From assembly GCA_902806565.1 (NCBI GenBank), contig CADCXA010000039.1, positions 186,001-250,000 on the forward strand: a DNA stretch of 64,000 bases, written 5' to 3'. The notes under the pieces are model-generated. The model was not told the origin of the DNA and did no database searches. It was given only the letters and a program-made list of their open reading frames with translations. Of this stretch, positions 34,251-48,100 are shown in pieces. This DNA comes from Hypoxylon rubiginosum. Its lineage: Eukaryota > Ascomycota > Sordariomycetes > Xylariales > Hypoxylaceae. Each line of letters opens with the position of its first letter. Position 1 is the stretch's first letter. Made by a program: the position numbers and the translations under genes.

Positions 34251-37175
34251 ATGTCCGATCAAATCGAGGTAAAGGGGACGGTCGCGTCCCAGGGCGTGGT
34301 TGAGAAGACCGGGTCCAATGACTACCAGAACAGCGACGTCGAGATGCCAGTCGATTCTCAAGTTGAGACGTACGTCGCCGAGATGAACATCCGAACCATA
34401 CCTGCTTGCTGACCCTTCCACTTAGAGATCTCAACGTCACCGAGGATGATTTGGCCGAGGCCAAGGAGCTGGCGGCCAGGCTCACCCTCGATGATATCCG
34501 CCCGATGATAGAGAAGGTGCTAATTATCCACGAGAACGACCCAAATTTCCCGTTCAGCATCATCCAGCGCATCAAGGCGTTCCTAGGAAATGAGGCAATC
34601 TTCGATAACCCCGAGAAGCACGCCGTCTTGATCGAGGAGATGAAGCTCGAGGCCGCTCTCATCACCGTCAACAGCCCCTACGCCGAGGTGCGCGCCGTCG
34701 TCGACAACCACGACGACATGAGCATACCCTCCAGCACCATCCGCGCCTGGATCATTGGCATTGGATTTTCGGTTCTCCTTTCCTTCATCAACCAGCTCTT
34801 CTCTATTCGCCAGCCCATGATCACCGTCCAGGCCAACGTTGCCCAACTGCTAGCTTTCCCCCTCGGCAAGGCCTTCGAAAAGATCCTCCCCGATGCCGGC
34901 ATTACTCTCTTCGGCGTGAGGCACAGCTTAAACCCCGGCCCCTTTTCTAGAAAGGAGCACATGCTTATCACCATTATGGCTAACGTCGCCTGGAACCACC
35001 CTTATACGAATAATATCATCTGGGTCCAATATTTGCCGAGCTACTTTAACCAGAGCTACGCGGGCCAGTTTTCATACCAGATGCTTATCGCCCTTTCCAC
35101 CAACTACATCGGCTACGGCATGGCTGGCATCATTCGACGGTTCTTGGTCTATCCGTCGTATTGCGTGTGGCCCGCATCCCTGGTGACCATTGCGCTGAAC
35201 GCAGCTTTTCACAACGACAAGAACACCCCCGTCAACAGTCCGTTCGGCAGGGTCTTCACCGTCTCGCGCATCAAGTTCTTCGGCCTGTCGTTCGCGGCCA
35301 TGTTCGTCTACTTCTGGTTCCCCAACTACATCTTCACCGCCCTGAGCGTGTTCAGCTGGCTTACCTGGATCTCGCCCAACAACGTGAACCTTACCGCCAT
35401 CACGGGGTTCAACAACGGCTTGGGCATCAACCCGTGGCCTACGTGGGACTGGAACACCTTGCTCTTCGACCAGACGGACCCCCTGATGATCCCCTTCTTC
35501 TCCACCTTCAACAAGTTTCTCGGCGCCGTCATCTCGGGCTGCGTTATTGCTGCGTTCTGGTATACCAACACTTACAACACGGGCTATCTGCCTATCAACT
35601 CGAACCGCGTCTTCGACAATACCGCGGGTCTCTACAACGTCTCGGCAGCGATAGACGAACGCGGCCTGTTCGACGCTGCCAAATACGAGGCCTACTCTTT
35701 CCCCTTCTTGTCTGCCGGCAACATTATCGTGTACCTGTTTTTCTTCGCCATCTACACGGCCATCATATCGTACGCATTCCTCTACCACCGGCACGAGATC
35801 GCCATGGGATTCAGGGCCCTGGTCAACAGCTTCCGCAAGAACAAGGACGGGCGAGGCGAGCAGTACCAGGACGTCCACAACCGACTCATGTCCAAGTATC
35901 CCGAGGTGCCCGAGTGGTGGTACAGCATCGTGCTCGCAATTGCCATTGCTTTCGGCTGCGCCGGTATCGCCCACTGGGAAACCAACACTAGCCCCGGCGT
36001 TGTATTCTACGGTCTCGCGCTCTGTGCCCTTTTCGTCATTCCCGTGGGCATCGTGAAGGCCATAACGGGAATCGAAGTCACATTAAATGTGCTCGCCGAG
36101 TTCATTGGCGGTTCCTGGGTCGCAGGAAATGCCTGTAAGTAAACCCCCTTATTCTTTTTCGTCCTTTGAACAGTGTGGCGTAGTCGGAAGTTCATCAAGG
36201 CCCGACAACACCAGAGATTGTTGGGAAAATTCTTTTTTTCGCGATTCTTGGCCAAGCCTGACCGTTTTAAACGAACTTGATAAACTGACTTGATTTGGAA
36301 AACCCATCGCAGTGGCAATGAACTTTTTCAAGTCGTTCGGTTACGTGACTTGCGCCCACGCGCTGCTGTTCTCGCAGGATCTCAAGCTGGCGCACTACAT
36401 CAAGATCCCGCCTCGGCAGACCTTCGCGGCGCAGATGATCGCCACGCTGGTTGCTACTTTCGTCAGTGTGGGCGTGCTCAACTTCCAGATCAATCAAATT
36501 CCAAATGTTTGCACCGTCAATGCTCCTAACCGATTCACTTGTCCGTACGTATATCCCCCCTACTTATATATATACCTCCTGATATCCTACACACCTATAC
36601 ATACACACACACATTCGTCGACCTCCCTCTTTAAGCAAGTACTAACGCGAAGCGCTGCCAGCGGAATCAACACCTTCTTCACAGCCTCGGTCCTCTGGGG
36701 TACGGTAGGTCCCATCAAGGTCTTCGGCCAAGGAGGCATGTACACCTGGCTCCTGGTCGGCTTCCCCATCGGCTTCGTCGTGCCCTTCATCACCTACTAC
36801 ATGAACAAGAAGTACCAGAAGAAGTGGATGCGGCAGATCCACCCGGTAGCCATGTTCTACGGCGCGCTGTCGTGGGCTCCCTACAACTTGTCCTACATCT
36901 GGCCCGCCGTGCCGATCGCCTACTTCTCCTGGGTATTCCTCAAGCAGCGCTACCTTGGTTTCTGGTCCAAGTACAACTTTGTTCTGTCTGCTTCCTTTAG
37001 CAGCGCCATTGCTATCGCCGCCATCATCATCTTCTTCGCTCTGCAGTGGACTGAGATCGAGCTCGACTGGTGGGGTAACTCGGTCACCTCGCAGGGGTGC
37101 GAAGGTACCGCCTGTCCTCTGTACACACTCGGCGAGGGCGAGTATTTCGGTCCGCGCATCGGGGATTTCCACTAA
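34251..37175 (+). CDS. Oligopeptide transporter (OPT family)
   Basis: Proton-coupled importer of tetra-/pentapeptides or glutathione-like substrates. Exons 34251-34369, 34426-36134, 36313-36544 and 36662-37175 give 857 residues, typical of fungal OPTs. Family signatures: SPYAEVRAVVDNHDD before the first membrane helix, NPGPFSRKEHMLITIMANV, and KIPPRQTFAAQMIATLV plus NRFTCPGINTFFTASVLWG near the C-terminal third. Start: ATG 34251 opens a polar cytosolic leader and joins in phase (GAG AC|A) to DLNVTEDDLAEAKELA. An ATG/CTG further in would lose this leader. Intron 3 (36545-36661) is 117 bases and has no in-frame stop, so it can be misread as coding; the family motif FTCPGINTFF shows it is removed. 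Gene is convergent with the subtilase, and both would serve peptide use. Confidence 0.94.
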
Positions 37176-37572
37176 GAGTGTTGCACTTGTATTCCGAGCT
37201 GTAGCATGCTCGGGTCGAGCTATATCCTATTCTTTCTTATGGCCAATCACCTATCTACAAGAGATGTTATCCTTAACCCAGTCTCAATAACGAAACCAAC
37301 ATGTTCCAATGCTTTATCATGGGAATTAACAACCGTGATATGTGAGAACGCGAATACTCTTGCCATTGAAGATGATTATGATTATGTATTACTGTGCTAT
37401 TGCTGCTAAGGGAGTATTAGGTATGGCCCACGTGCGTATCAAACAAAGTGGGACTGTACACTGTCTACCATCTATCGTCCTAGGTCCTCCGCCGCGTAGA
37501 CCTTGTGTAAGAACATATCTTCAGCCCGACTGGACCCTCAGTAGAAACAGCCTGCGTAACTACCGAGTCCGA
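37176..37572. other. Convergent 3' spacer
   Basis: About 400 bases between the ends of the OPT gene (plus) and the subtilase gene (minus). Holds the two 3' ends; nothing else recognised. Confidence 0.5.
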
Positions 37573-38899
<1,327 letters not shown>

Positions 38900-39533
38900 G
38901 GTAGCAGTGGGTTATGGGTACTTCGTGAGCAGCTGAGAAGGCTGGGTGGTTGGAAGGATATGCTGGGGATTCTGAAAATTATGAGCTAGTCCAAAGAGCG
39001 AAACTAACTAATATGTGTGATGGTGCTATCGTTCAGCAGCCGAATAGCGAATGATGCTGTGTCGATGGATGATGGGAGAGAAGAAAGAAATGAAGTTCAA
39101 GACGAAATGTCGAATGGTCATAGAAGGTATGTGGGTTGTTCCCTTTGGCCATTCGGAGGGATAGGGAAAGTATGGTAGATCCTAAAGGAGAGAGAGCATG
39201 GGCTACCTACACGTACATATCTAAGAGGTAGGTACTAGGTAGGTTGGGAGGTATATCCAGGCAAGAAAGGTCCACAAACCTGTATGAGACGTGTGGTGTG
39301 AACAGGTAAGTCCATGTACCTAGGTAAAACGAGGCGAATCGAGGCGAAGGGGTCGATCATACTTGTTATTACTCCATCATTAAATTGCAGCACTTGCAAG
39401 TGGCTCTCAGTAGAAGTGACAGCCTACAGTTACGATGGAATTGTGACGGATGCTAGGAACCACTCTAGCTTGCATTCTCACGTACCTAAACATAAAATCG
39501 TAGGAGCCCCCTTTTTAAAAAATATCGACGTCT
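38900..39533. other. Subtilase promoter / downstream flank of the splicing-factor gene
   Basis: Upstream region of the minus-strand subtilase, which also holds the 3' flank of the next minus-strand gene. A TACCTAGGTA motif lies near 39315. No gene seen. Confidence 0.5.
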
Positions 39534-42350
39534 TTACCTTCTCCCGCCTTGCTCGACTTCCTGGTATAGAGGTTCTATCAGGAGACCCCAGTCATCTTTC
39601 ATGTTCCGCTTCAACTCTAGATTTGTCTTCCGAGACTCCACAACCAAACTGTCGCCACCCCTAAAATATGCCAACACACCTCCTTTCCCGTCCATGCGCG
39701 CCGTAATACGGAAATAGTGCTTGCCCTCTTCGTTGGCCTTGCGAACCGGTATGAACTGGAGATCATTTTCCTGACACCATTCCTCCACCTCGTCGCGAAA
39801 CGTAGGCTCTGGCTTTTCCAAGGTCTGCGGCGGGAGCACCGGCTCGTGCCTCCTGTCTGGTTTCGGTTTGTGGGAACGGGATTTCGATTGATGAGCAGGA
39901 CGTCCATCCGGTCGAGGAAGCTTGCTCTTTACATCGACGCCGAGATCAAGGGCGGTCTCAATCATGGCTGTGCCCTTCTCAAACTCGGCTGCGACGCTTG
40001 GTAGAGATGTGATGTCCTTGGGAAATACTTCATCTTTCCACCATTCGAACCACTGCCCAACCTCTTCGTAATTGGCGTCTGCGCTGGTGAGCCACTGGTA
40101 GAGGATATCGTGCCACATGGGAAACACTTCGGATACTATAACCTCCCCTACCATGGATGTAGAGATCACATCTGTCCATTTTAGGACCCCGTTGAGCATC
40201 TCGAGATAGGGTTCTTGATTGCTTGGGTCGACACGGAAGTTGGTTCGTAGATAGCGGCCCATCCCTGGTAAGACATGATACATGACCAAAGGTCGCCATT
40301 GGTCCTGGTCCTTGGTCGGCCGAAACACGTCTTTCCATTGCTTGAGACCCGGTACCACGCCTTTTGAGTAGTCCCACGCATCAATCAATTGTCTAAATTT
40401 CCTTCTCACTTCGGCCACAAGCCCAGTCCCCTTGGGGTCAAGGTGATGAACTGGAAGGTGCTGAAGCCAAGGGAACAGCCAGATGTGCAGATTTTCATGC
40501 TTCTTTTTCGGCTTCCAGTTGCCAATGGCTCCCTCAAGTCTCCTGACTACTTGTTCTAATAAAGTAGAGCGAACAAAGTCGGGCAGAAGCAGTTCCCAAC
40601 GTTCGAAAAACCCCAAGAGCGGTACCGCGTCATAGACGTCCCATGTCTGAGAAATAGCCGTGACGAGTTTAGGGAAGAGAACTTGGTAGACCATGCTCTC
40701 CCAAGGTGTCGTTGACCTTGTGTGATGTCGATGTGTGCCATCAATCTCGGAGTCCTGCCATCTCGTGATGGAATTCTTATCCAACTTGAGATCTAGCAGG
40801 CCTTTGATATCCGAAAGGTCAGATGAGAAGTTCCCCAATTTGGGGTCATCCAAAGGCTGCCAACCCTGAACCGCGTCCTTCAAAAAGGGATAGATGACAG
40901 ATACGGCAATAGAGGCTAACTCTTTGTCGCCGTGGTTCGATGATGCGGACTCGGCCTTCTTGAGCCCAGCTATTACAAGATCCCACTCCTTGTCGCTAGC
41001 AGCCTGGTAGACTCCATCTAGAACGGAGGAAAACACAGCAAGGCCGGAAAATTCGGTCTCCAGATCTCTAAGCTCCTGTTGGTATTGAGTTTCTTCCATA
41101 GCAAGCCAAGCCTTCCGCTCCGAAATATTCTTCCATTCTTCGACGAACGCTGCGAGATCTCCTTGGGCGCGAATTGCTAGCTTTCGTGCTTCCGTCTGCG
41201 CAGCCACTTCAGTACCGGCTGTAGGAGTTAGCAAAGCCGAGGTGGATGTCAACAGTTTTCGATCGCGCCCGGTGAGATCCAGAATTGGGGCGAAAGCATC
41301 TGGTATATGGAGGCCAGGCGCGGCTTTCTGAATGTCGTTGACGGTGAGATATCTCGTCTTGGACCTCTTGGGGGTGCTCGCGCCGCTACCAGGTGCGCTA
41401 CCTAGGCCCTTCTTCTTCCTTTCGCGCTTGGCCCTCTTCCGCTCTTCATCCGAGTCAATAACTTCCTCCCCTCGTAGGCGGGCTTGACGTTTTTCTTCCT
41501 TGCGCTCATGTTCTGACTTTTCTTTTACCGCACCAAGGCCAACGCCCTGTGGGCGCAAATTCGCTTCAATAATAACGTTTCGACCCTGGCCCTCGGCACC
41601 AAGACCTTGTCCTTCTACGTAGCCCATCTTCTCCATCATACGGGCGGCGAATGACTTCTTGCCCCCCCCACCAAAGGCGCTTGGCTTGGGGGTCTGAGAT
41701 GCAGGGGATGGCCTATCTTTGAGGTTTGCTTTGAGAACAGGCTCGTTCGCGGACGAAGGGACGAAACCTTTCCCGAGAGGCGCGACTCCATCGTATTTCG
41801 TCTTCATTTTTGGCGGTCTGCTTGGTGTTTCTCCCGTGGTCGACATGGTCTGATGTTGAGTCGGCGGCGCCCAACCCAGTCCCTGTGTAGAAGCACCAAA
41901 TCCTAGACCAACCCCAGTCATTTCTTCATCTTCGTCCTCTTCATCGTCTTCTACCTGTGGCGCAGCCGCAAACTTAGCACCCAAACCGGGACGATCGTTA
42001 CGCTCATCGTCTTCATCGTCATCGAAACTGTTGTTATCGTTGTCATCGTTGTCGTCGGCAGGGTCCTGGGTCATGCGCTCTTTGCCAGCGGAAACGAAGG
42101 AGACATTTTTATGGCGTAAATTATTCTTGGACTTCCATCTCTTTCCTGGGCCATCATCTTCGCTTTCAGAACCGAATATTCCCAAGGCAGCACTTTCTTT
42201 CGCGTTGCGACCGGTTCGTCTCCGCTTACGAGGGTTTAGATCGCGAAATTCGTCGGCTTGCGGATCGAAATCTTCATCTTCGTCCGAGGAAGACGAGGAA
42301 GAGTAGGCAGCCGCGTCGGCTTTAGATATCCTGCCAGGATCGATAGACAT
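39534..42350 (-). CDS. TFIP11 / Ntr1 (Spp382)-like G-patch splicing factor
   Basis: Spliceosome-disassembly factor that recruits and activates the DEAH helicase Prp43 (DHX15). Single exon, 938 residues. The N-terminus is acidic/Ser-rich with a basic stretch (NPRKRRRTGRN). The G-patch lies near residues 233-275 (FAARMMEKMGYVEGQGLGAE, then GRNVIIEANLRPQGVGLG). A charged KR-rich linker follows (ERKRAKRERKKKGLG), then the long helical GC-rich-binding-factor-like (GCFC) region with VYQVLFPKLVTAISQTWDVY, WLFPWLQHLPVHHLDPKGTG and WHDILYQWL. The C-terminus (FRDEVEEWCQENDLQFIPV ... YFRITARMDGKGGVLAYFRG) matches the conserved end of TFIP11/STIP proteins. Lacking introns in a 2.8-kb gene is common for fungal housekeeping genes. 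Nearby Psf3 and Mn-SOD support a conserved housekeeping block. Confidence 0.93.
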   Translation of the reverse strand: MSIDPGRISKADAAAYSSSSSSDEDEDFDPQADEFRDLNPRKRRRTGRNAKESAALGIFGSESEDDGPGKRWKSKNNLRHKNVSFVSAGKERMTQDPADDNDDNDNNSFDDDEDDERNDRPGLGAKFAAAPQVEDDEEDEDEEMTGVGLGFGASTQGLGWAPPTQHQTMSTTGETPSRPPKMKTKYDGVAPLGKGFVPSSANEPVLKANLKDRPSPASQTPKPSAFGGGGKKSFAARMMEKMGYVEGQGLGAEGQGRNVIIEANLRPQGVGLGAVKEKSEHERKEEKRQARLRGEEVIDSDEERKRAKRERKKKGLGSAPGSGASTPKRSKTRYLTVNDIQKAAPGLHIPDAFAPILDLTGRDRKLLTSTSALLTPTAGTEVAAQTEARKLAIRAQGDLAAFVEEWKNISERKAWLAMEETQYQQELRDLETEFSGLAVFSSVLDGVYQAASDKEWDLVIAGLKKAESASSNHGDKELASIAVSVIYPFLKDAVQGWQPLDDPKLGNFSSDLSDIKGLLDLKLDKNSITRWQDSEIDGTHRHHTRSTTPWESMVYQVLFPKLVTAISQTWDVYDAVPLLGFFERWELLLPDFVRSTLLEQVVRRLEGAIGNWKPKKKHENLHIWLFPWLQHLPVHHLDPKGTGLVAEVRRKFRQLIDAWDYSKGVVPGLKQWKDVFRPTKDQDQWRPLVMYHVLPGMGRYLRTNFRVDPSNQEPYLEMLNGVLKWTDVISTSMVGEVIVSEVFPMWHDILYQWLTSADANYEEVGQWFEWWKDEVFPKDITSLPSVAAEFEKGTAMIETALDLGVDVKSKLPRPDGRPAHQSKSRSHKPKPDRRHEPVLPPQTLEKPEPTFRDEVEEWCQENDLQFIPVRKANEEGKHYFRITARMDGKGGVLAYFRGGDSLVVESRKTNLELKRNMKDDWGLLIEPLYQEVEQGGRR

Positions 42351-42886
42351 GCTGAAGCCGTTATTGGGTGCAAAGGTGTAAACCCAAATCAGCTGTGATT
42401 ACTACCATGTCATTTGAAATATCGACGCGCTTTCAATAGGAGGTTTCGGTCTTCGGTGGTGTTTGCTTATGAGTGATGTTGATATGTTCAAGTTCTGTGA
42501 CAATAAGAGCTGGGCCCTGGGTTCACCTTTTTGTTTATCGATAAAGGGTTGGGAATGTCTCATACAGTGTTTAATATGATACTGATAATGCAGGCACTGT
42601 GCTTAAAACTAAGCGTACTCGCAAATGCATAACTTACATCATATGCAATTTACGTGATACCTTCATATTAATGTTGACTTGTTGACTTCAAGTCCGTTTC
42701 AATCTCCATGCCGGAATCTTCTTAATAAGCCATTGATCTGCTACTATCATTAGTACTTATATACATATCATAATAGCTGTCATTTTGAGACATATTACTC
42801 GAATGTTTGGCTACGTCGTCCGTCTTGCTAGTCGGCGTAATGGAAGCTCCTTTTCAAATGGGTATCTCGATATAAGAATATGCCTC
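42351..42886. other. Intergenic region, splicing factor to psf3
   Basis: About 540 bases holding the splicing-factor promoter and the psf3 3' end (both genes are on the minus strand). AT-rich between 42590 and 42800; no gene seen. Confidence 0.5.
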
Positions 42887-43506
42887 TCAATACTTCTTAA
42901 CGCCCTCCATCCACGACTTGGTTCCTTTGGTACCCTCGTGCGCTTTTCTGAATAGTTTCCGCTCCCATTCCTCTAGGCCTCTTAGGAATTCTTCGCCGGT
43001 TCCCACACCCATATCCTCAGTGGAACCAGCCTTCCTCGCGTGGAGTGCAATATCTGTAGCCCTCGTAACGAAGGTCTTCCGGAGTATGGCGCAAATCTCC
43101 CTCTCTTCGAACACGTCGAGCATGCGCGTCCCGAGGCCGTAGAAGTTATGGGACTGGTCCCGAAGAGGGACGGCTCGAGGATCGGCTTTGAGGGCAGACA
43201 TGACTTGATTGGACAACGAAGGCGGTAGGTCGAGCGAGACGAAAGAGTTGGAATCCTCAGTGCTAGTTTGTGACCTGCTAGTCAGAGCAAGCGGTTCGGC
43301 GAGCCATAGTGGGAGGCCGATCGAAGTACCAGCTTTGAGTGGGTGCGAAGGGTTGTTGTCGAGGTAGCCGAGATCAGGTACATCAAGTTCGAATTTGCAA
43401 GGGACTTTCTTATGGAGGGGTCAGCTATGGCCAGGGCCGAGAGGGGTCTAGAGGGTTGATTCACTTCGGCGTCCGTAAGTATAGCATCTATATCGTAGTA
43501 GGACAT
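42887..43506 (-). CDS. DNA replication complex GINS subunit Psf3
   Basis: Subunit of the GINS tetramer, part of the Cdc45-MCM-GINS replicative helicase. Exons 43506-43465 and 43408-42887 give 187 residues, the usual length. Exon 1 encodes only MSYYDIDAILTDAE, the conserved Psf3 start. A 56-base intron (GTGAATC...ATAAG) follows, and exon 2 opens with KVPCKFELDVPDLGYLDNNP, the B-domain signature, then GLPLWLAEPLAL. The helical A-domain (FYGLGTRMLDVFEEREICAIL) makes up the C-terminal half. Reading through the intron gives a false frame of 74 codons that loses homology after residue 14. Confidence 0.92.
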
Positions 43507-44015
43507 GTCTGGCGGTCCTTAGGAATAGGAGAAAGACGTTTCGTCATTCTTAGACGGCCATCAAACGGTAGATCTCGGTAGAAATTTGGGGAGTATACAG
43601 CGTATTTGGTGGGGTGGAAACGCGATCTAAAAGACAACGGGAACGCGTATTACGTACATATCTACGTAAATGCATATGTCTTTTAGATCTTATACACCGA
43701 TCCCCGATCCCCGATGGATGTGGGGGTTCTTTGTTGCTTTCCAATAGGTATCGCTATCCGAAGGCCGAGAAGCCCCACTAGATGCATGGAAACTTGACAG
43801 CTCGGATATAGCTCCTCGCTCTCAGCGATTGCGAATAGTTGACATCATCTGCGACTACACTATCGCAAGATAAATACCGAGGTGTTTCCAACATACCATT
43901 GTTCAAGTGTTAGTGTCCTTTTCTTGCCCCCATCTTCAATCAGAAACCTACCTAACGTAGCGTATTCCGTAACCTAAACTAAATATTTCGTTTCAAAGGA
44001 TAAAAAGAATAAAAA
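43507..44015. other. Divergent promoter region, psf3 / sod2
   Basis: About 510 bases between two divergently transcribed genes. An A-rich stretch (44000-44016) precedes the sod2 ATG. No other feature recognised. Confidence 0.5.
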
Positions 44016-44792
44016 ATGGCGACCACTCTATTCCGCACCGCTCCCTCTGTCCGAGCGGCTCTGCGCGCCAGCTCCGTCAAGCCCGCCGTTGCGGCTCTAG
44101 CTAGCACTACCTTTACCAGGGGCAAGGCTACGCTGCCCGACCTCTCCTGTACGTCACTGTCTACTTTACCCCTAGACATTACCAAGTAAGAACGTAATTG
44201 ACTAACGTATACCTACTTTATAGATGACTATGGCGAGCTCGAACCCCACATCTCGGGTAAGATCATGGAACTCCATCACAAGGGCCACCACCAGGCATAC
44301 GTCAATGGCCTGAACAGCGCATTGGAGACCATCGAGGAAGCCAAGGCCAAGGGTGACTACATCCAGGCCGCCGCTGTCGCTCCCCTTCTCAACTTCAACG
44401 GTGGCGGACACAAGAACCACTCACTATTCTGGGAGAACCTGGCTCCTAGCAGCAAGGGGGGCGGCGGTGAGCCTGAGGGTGCCTTGAAGTCCGCCGTCGA
44501 CAAGGACTTTGGTTCTTTCGAAACACTCAAGACCCAGATCAACACTACCCTTGCCGGTATCCAAGGCAGCGGCTGGGCTTGGCTGGTCAAGGACAAATCT
44601 GCCGGCACTATGCAGGTCGTCACCAGACCCAACCAGGACCCGGTCGCCGGAAACTACATTCCCCTGCTGGGCATTGACGCCTGGGAGCACGCCTACTACC
44701 TGCAATATCAGAACCGCAAGGCCGAATACTTCAAGGCCATCTGGAACGTCATCAACTGGGGAACTGTGGCTCAGAGGTTGGAGAAGGCGTAA
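44016..44792 (+). CDS. sod2: Mitochondrial Mn superoxide dismutase
   Basis: Converts superoxide to hydrogen peroxide and oxygen in the mitochondrial matrix. Exons 44016-44148 and 44224-44792 give 233 residues. The first 36 or so residues form a basic, Ala/Ser/Arg-rich presequence without acidic residues (MATTLFRTAPSVRAALRASS), followed by the mature start KATLPDLSYDYGELEPHIS. Manganese ligands are visible: His in MELHHKGHHQAYV, His in GGGHKNHSLFWENL, and Asp and His in LLGIDAWEHAYYLQYQNRK. The NGGGH motif and the C-terminal WNVINWGTVAQR are Mn/Fe-SOD hallmarks. The intron lies in the SY codon (T|GTACGT...TATAG|AT). Its promoter is shared divergently with psf3. Confidence 0.96.
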
Positions 44793-45111
44793 GCAGCGAC
44801 GGCTTTTATGTATGTAGATTACGTGAACGGCATAGCAGATCGAAGCTCCTCTTATGTGCGAGTTGAATAAAAAATGAATCCACTATATGCACTAGATAAT
44901 TATGTCGGATCTAAATATTAACACCTAGCCAAGCGAAGACCCAGCATTTCGAAGTAGTATCCCAGCGTACCATTTTCACGAGACTCCGGATTTGGATTAA
45001 GTAAATCAATTCGCTATGCAGTTTGTCTATCTCTATACTCCGGCCCAGTCGACGAGACTGCGTACGGACGGAAGTCTAGTATAGGTATTAGCTACTAGGT
45101 ATTAGTCTAAT
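44793..45111. other. Convergent 3' spacer, sod2 / PKS
   Basis: About 320 bases between opposed gene ends; nothing recognised. Confidence 0.5.
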
Positions 45112-48100
45112 TTATTTTGTGACGCCGCTGTTGCTGTTATCGCGGTCGGCGATGATCTGCTCGGCTAACTCTCCGCACACTATAACTAGCAGTTAGTATA
45201 TTGCATATTTAGAGGTAGAAAAAGGGGTAGTGGGTTAGACTTACACTTCTGCAGACTTATGCTGCCAAGCAGCTTGATGACGGAAATATCCTTGCCGACG
45301 GATTTGAAGATCCAGCTGCGGGCTTCGACGGCGGCGAGCGAGTCGACGCCCAGCTCGGACATGCTCTGGGCCGGATTGACGGCTCCTTCGGGTAGCTGGA
45401 GAAGGGTCGTCAGGCGCACCGCGAGCGCGTCCATGATGGCGTCGGCAATGGCGCCCTTGTCCGGAAGCTCGGCGATGCTGTCGATGAGGCTCTGGCGCGC
45501 GCCCGCGGTAGCCGCGCCGTCCTCGAAGCTGTCCGGGCGGTTGTAGTGGCCGAAGCGCGGATCCTGGTGCCAGTGTAAGGGGTTCGGGTCGGCCGGGTCG
45601 AATCGGCTCAGGCCGGTCGTGAAATCGATGGTCGAGTCCGATCCGTGCCATCTTCCGGTGGGGCCCGCGATGACCGCCTCGAGGAACATGTGATGGATGT
45701 CACGCTCGGAGATGGGCGGGTACCCCTCGCGCTCCAGGCCGGCGTATAACTGCCCCTTCTCGCGCTGCAGTAAGCCGAGGCCGTAGATAACCCCGATGTT
45801 CAGGACCGAGGCTGGAAGGCCGCGACGACGTCGGTTTGCCGCCAGTCCGTTCATGTACATGTTGGCTGCAGCATAGTTGGATTGGCCTGGGTGACCGCCG
45901 ATAGCCGCAAAAGAGGACGTCATGATGAAGAACTCCAGATCGTCACCGCCAAAGACCGTATCAAGATTAGAGGAGCCGACAGTCTTGGGTCGCAGGCACC
46001 GGTTCCAAGTGTCAATGTCCATCTGCGCAAAGACTCGGTCATCAAGAACCATGGCGCCGTTGATGACTCCGCCGACGGGCGGCATGGAAACCCGAAGATC
46101 GTCCTTGAGCGCCTTGACGCTTTCGAGGTCCGTGACATCGCACTTTCGCATCTCGATCTTCGCATCGTACTCCCGTCCTAGCTCCGTGATCCAGTTGGGC
46201 TCCATATTCGGATTGCGGCTGGCCAAGATGATGTTACGCGCGCCGTACTTGACGAGCAGATAGCACAAGCTCTGGCCAAAATCCTTGGTCAGGCCAACCA
46301 TCACATACGTTCGGTCCTCTCGGAAGTACTGCTTTGCTGCGAGCGGCTGCGCAATGCGCTTAACAGCGCGTTCGGCTCGCCAGTCGACCATCTGGAAGGG
46401 AGACGTGTCCGCCGCGCCGGTTCTCGATTTCAGGGCTGGGACAGAGATGGTGGTGTCACGACGGCCGTTCAAGCTCGTGATACCCGAGCTGATCCTCTCA
46501 AGTGCTCTCGCTATCGCTTCCTTCCAAGTTATCTCATTCGCTGCTGTATCTAGCTGAACAGAGGCATCGGCTTCGTAGTTAGCGCCAAATAGCGAGGTGC
46601 GTGGACAATACTCGCATTTGGCCGGGAGCAGGTTGACAATGTTCTCCGAGAGGCTCTTATGCGCCTCCGGCTGGAGGTCGACGATGAATCCACCCGACCG
46701 CGGGAAAATCGCCCTAATCTTCTGGGACGACGCTTTCGGGTGAAGGAACTTCGGTGTGTAGGCGTCGCCTTGGCTGGTACCAGCGGAAGCGGTGGTTGAA
46801 TAACAAGTAACGCGGCCGTTGACACATTCTGCTACACATCGAGCAAGTTCGGGATCGGAATTGATCAGTACAACTCGTCGATCTCCGGCTTGTAATGCGA
46901 TCGTGTTGGCGACCAAGTATCTCGTAACAAGGAATGTCAGGGGGAGACCAAAGTCAGTAATTGTACACTGGAAGCCCAGAAGCGTCTGCGGCACCAATAG
47001 GTATGAAGCGTTGCTCTGAGAAAGTGCGATTGCTGGCTCGCCGGTGGACAAATCGTGGCCGAGACACACGTAAACTGGAATTTGGCTGCCGAGTCTTATC
47101 GCTTCGACCGAGCTGAAATCCGCTCGAAAATGGGCTAGACTATTATCCGTTCCTGTGACAGTATATTGACTGAGTATGGTGTCATAGCGCACCGATCCAT
47201 CGGAAACACGACGCGGGAAAACTTCGATGGATTCACGAAGCGTGTCGGTCGGGTCCGAGATGACTCGTCGCATAGAGTTGACTCGGTCATTCGACTCCTT
47301 CAGGGGCAGAATACGGGGGACGAGTCGCTTTCCGTCACGGATATATATCTCTCGCTCATCCGTCCATAGGAAATCCCGGTGACCTGTGTTAGTGACCATT
47401 AGGCGAATGAATGTATCGGCTACGAAACCGCCCCATCCCTGGATCACCTCTAAGTCGAGCATCTGCAATACGAGTTGGGGGACCTCGGCCGAGACTGTAC
47501 GCGTGAATCCGAAAGTAGCAGCACTTTCCGGGTTGCCGCATATCGCATCGCAAGTGAGCCACAGCACCTTCATGTTCGGTCGTAAGAGCTCGCGCAGTTG
47601 GTCGAGTCGACGCTGTGTCATGTTTGACATGACCGGTTCGTCAAGGTCGGCTAAGACGATCGCTGTATCACATCTGGCTATCACCTGCGAGTCAGTATTG
47701 TCGAACCCAGTTCGTAGGGATATTTGTCCGCATAGGGGCGAGAGACGTTCTTCCAAGCTGTGGACGAATTCGTCATGTTTGGCACCGCCAATAATGAGTA
47801 AATGGTTTGCGATAGCATCCGTTCTCTGCGATGGGTACTTGATGAGCTCCAGCTCTGGAGTTTTCAGTTGCCAAACCATGATGGTGGCGCCGAGGTAATA
47901 TGACTGGTTGCAGTTATTCGCGACCTGGATAAAGCCGTAGGCGTTAAGATAATCAGGCCACTCCGGCGGCGTCGGGGTTTCCGTCACGTCGTCTTGAGAC
48001 TTTGTTCGGAGCAGTCGGTCCTTCATCGAGGAGGTGGTTCGCTGGACTAGGACTAAGAAGCCGCCTGGTACCATAATGTCGCGGATGCCCTTCAAGACGT

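Noticed and set aside
35072..35974. 300-codon minus-strand frame inside the OPT gene
   Set aside because: Antisense shadow of a GC-rich-third-position exon; the plus strand has clear OPT motifs.
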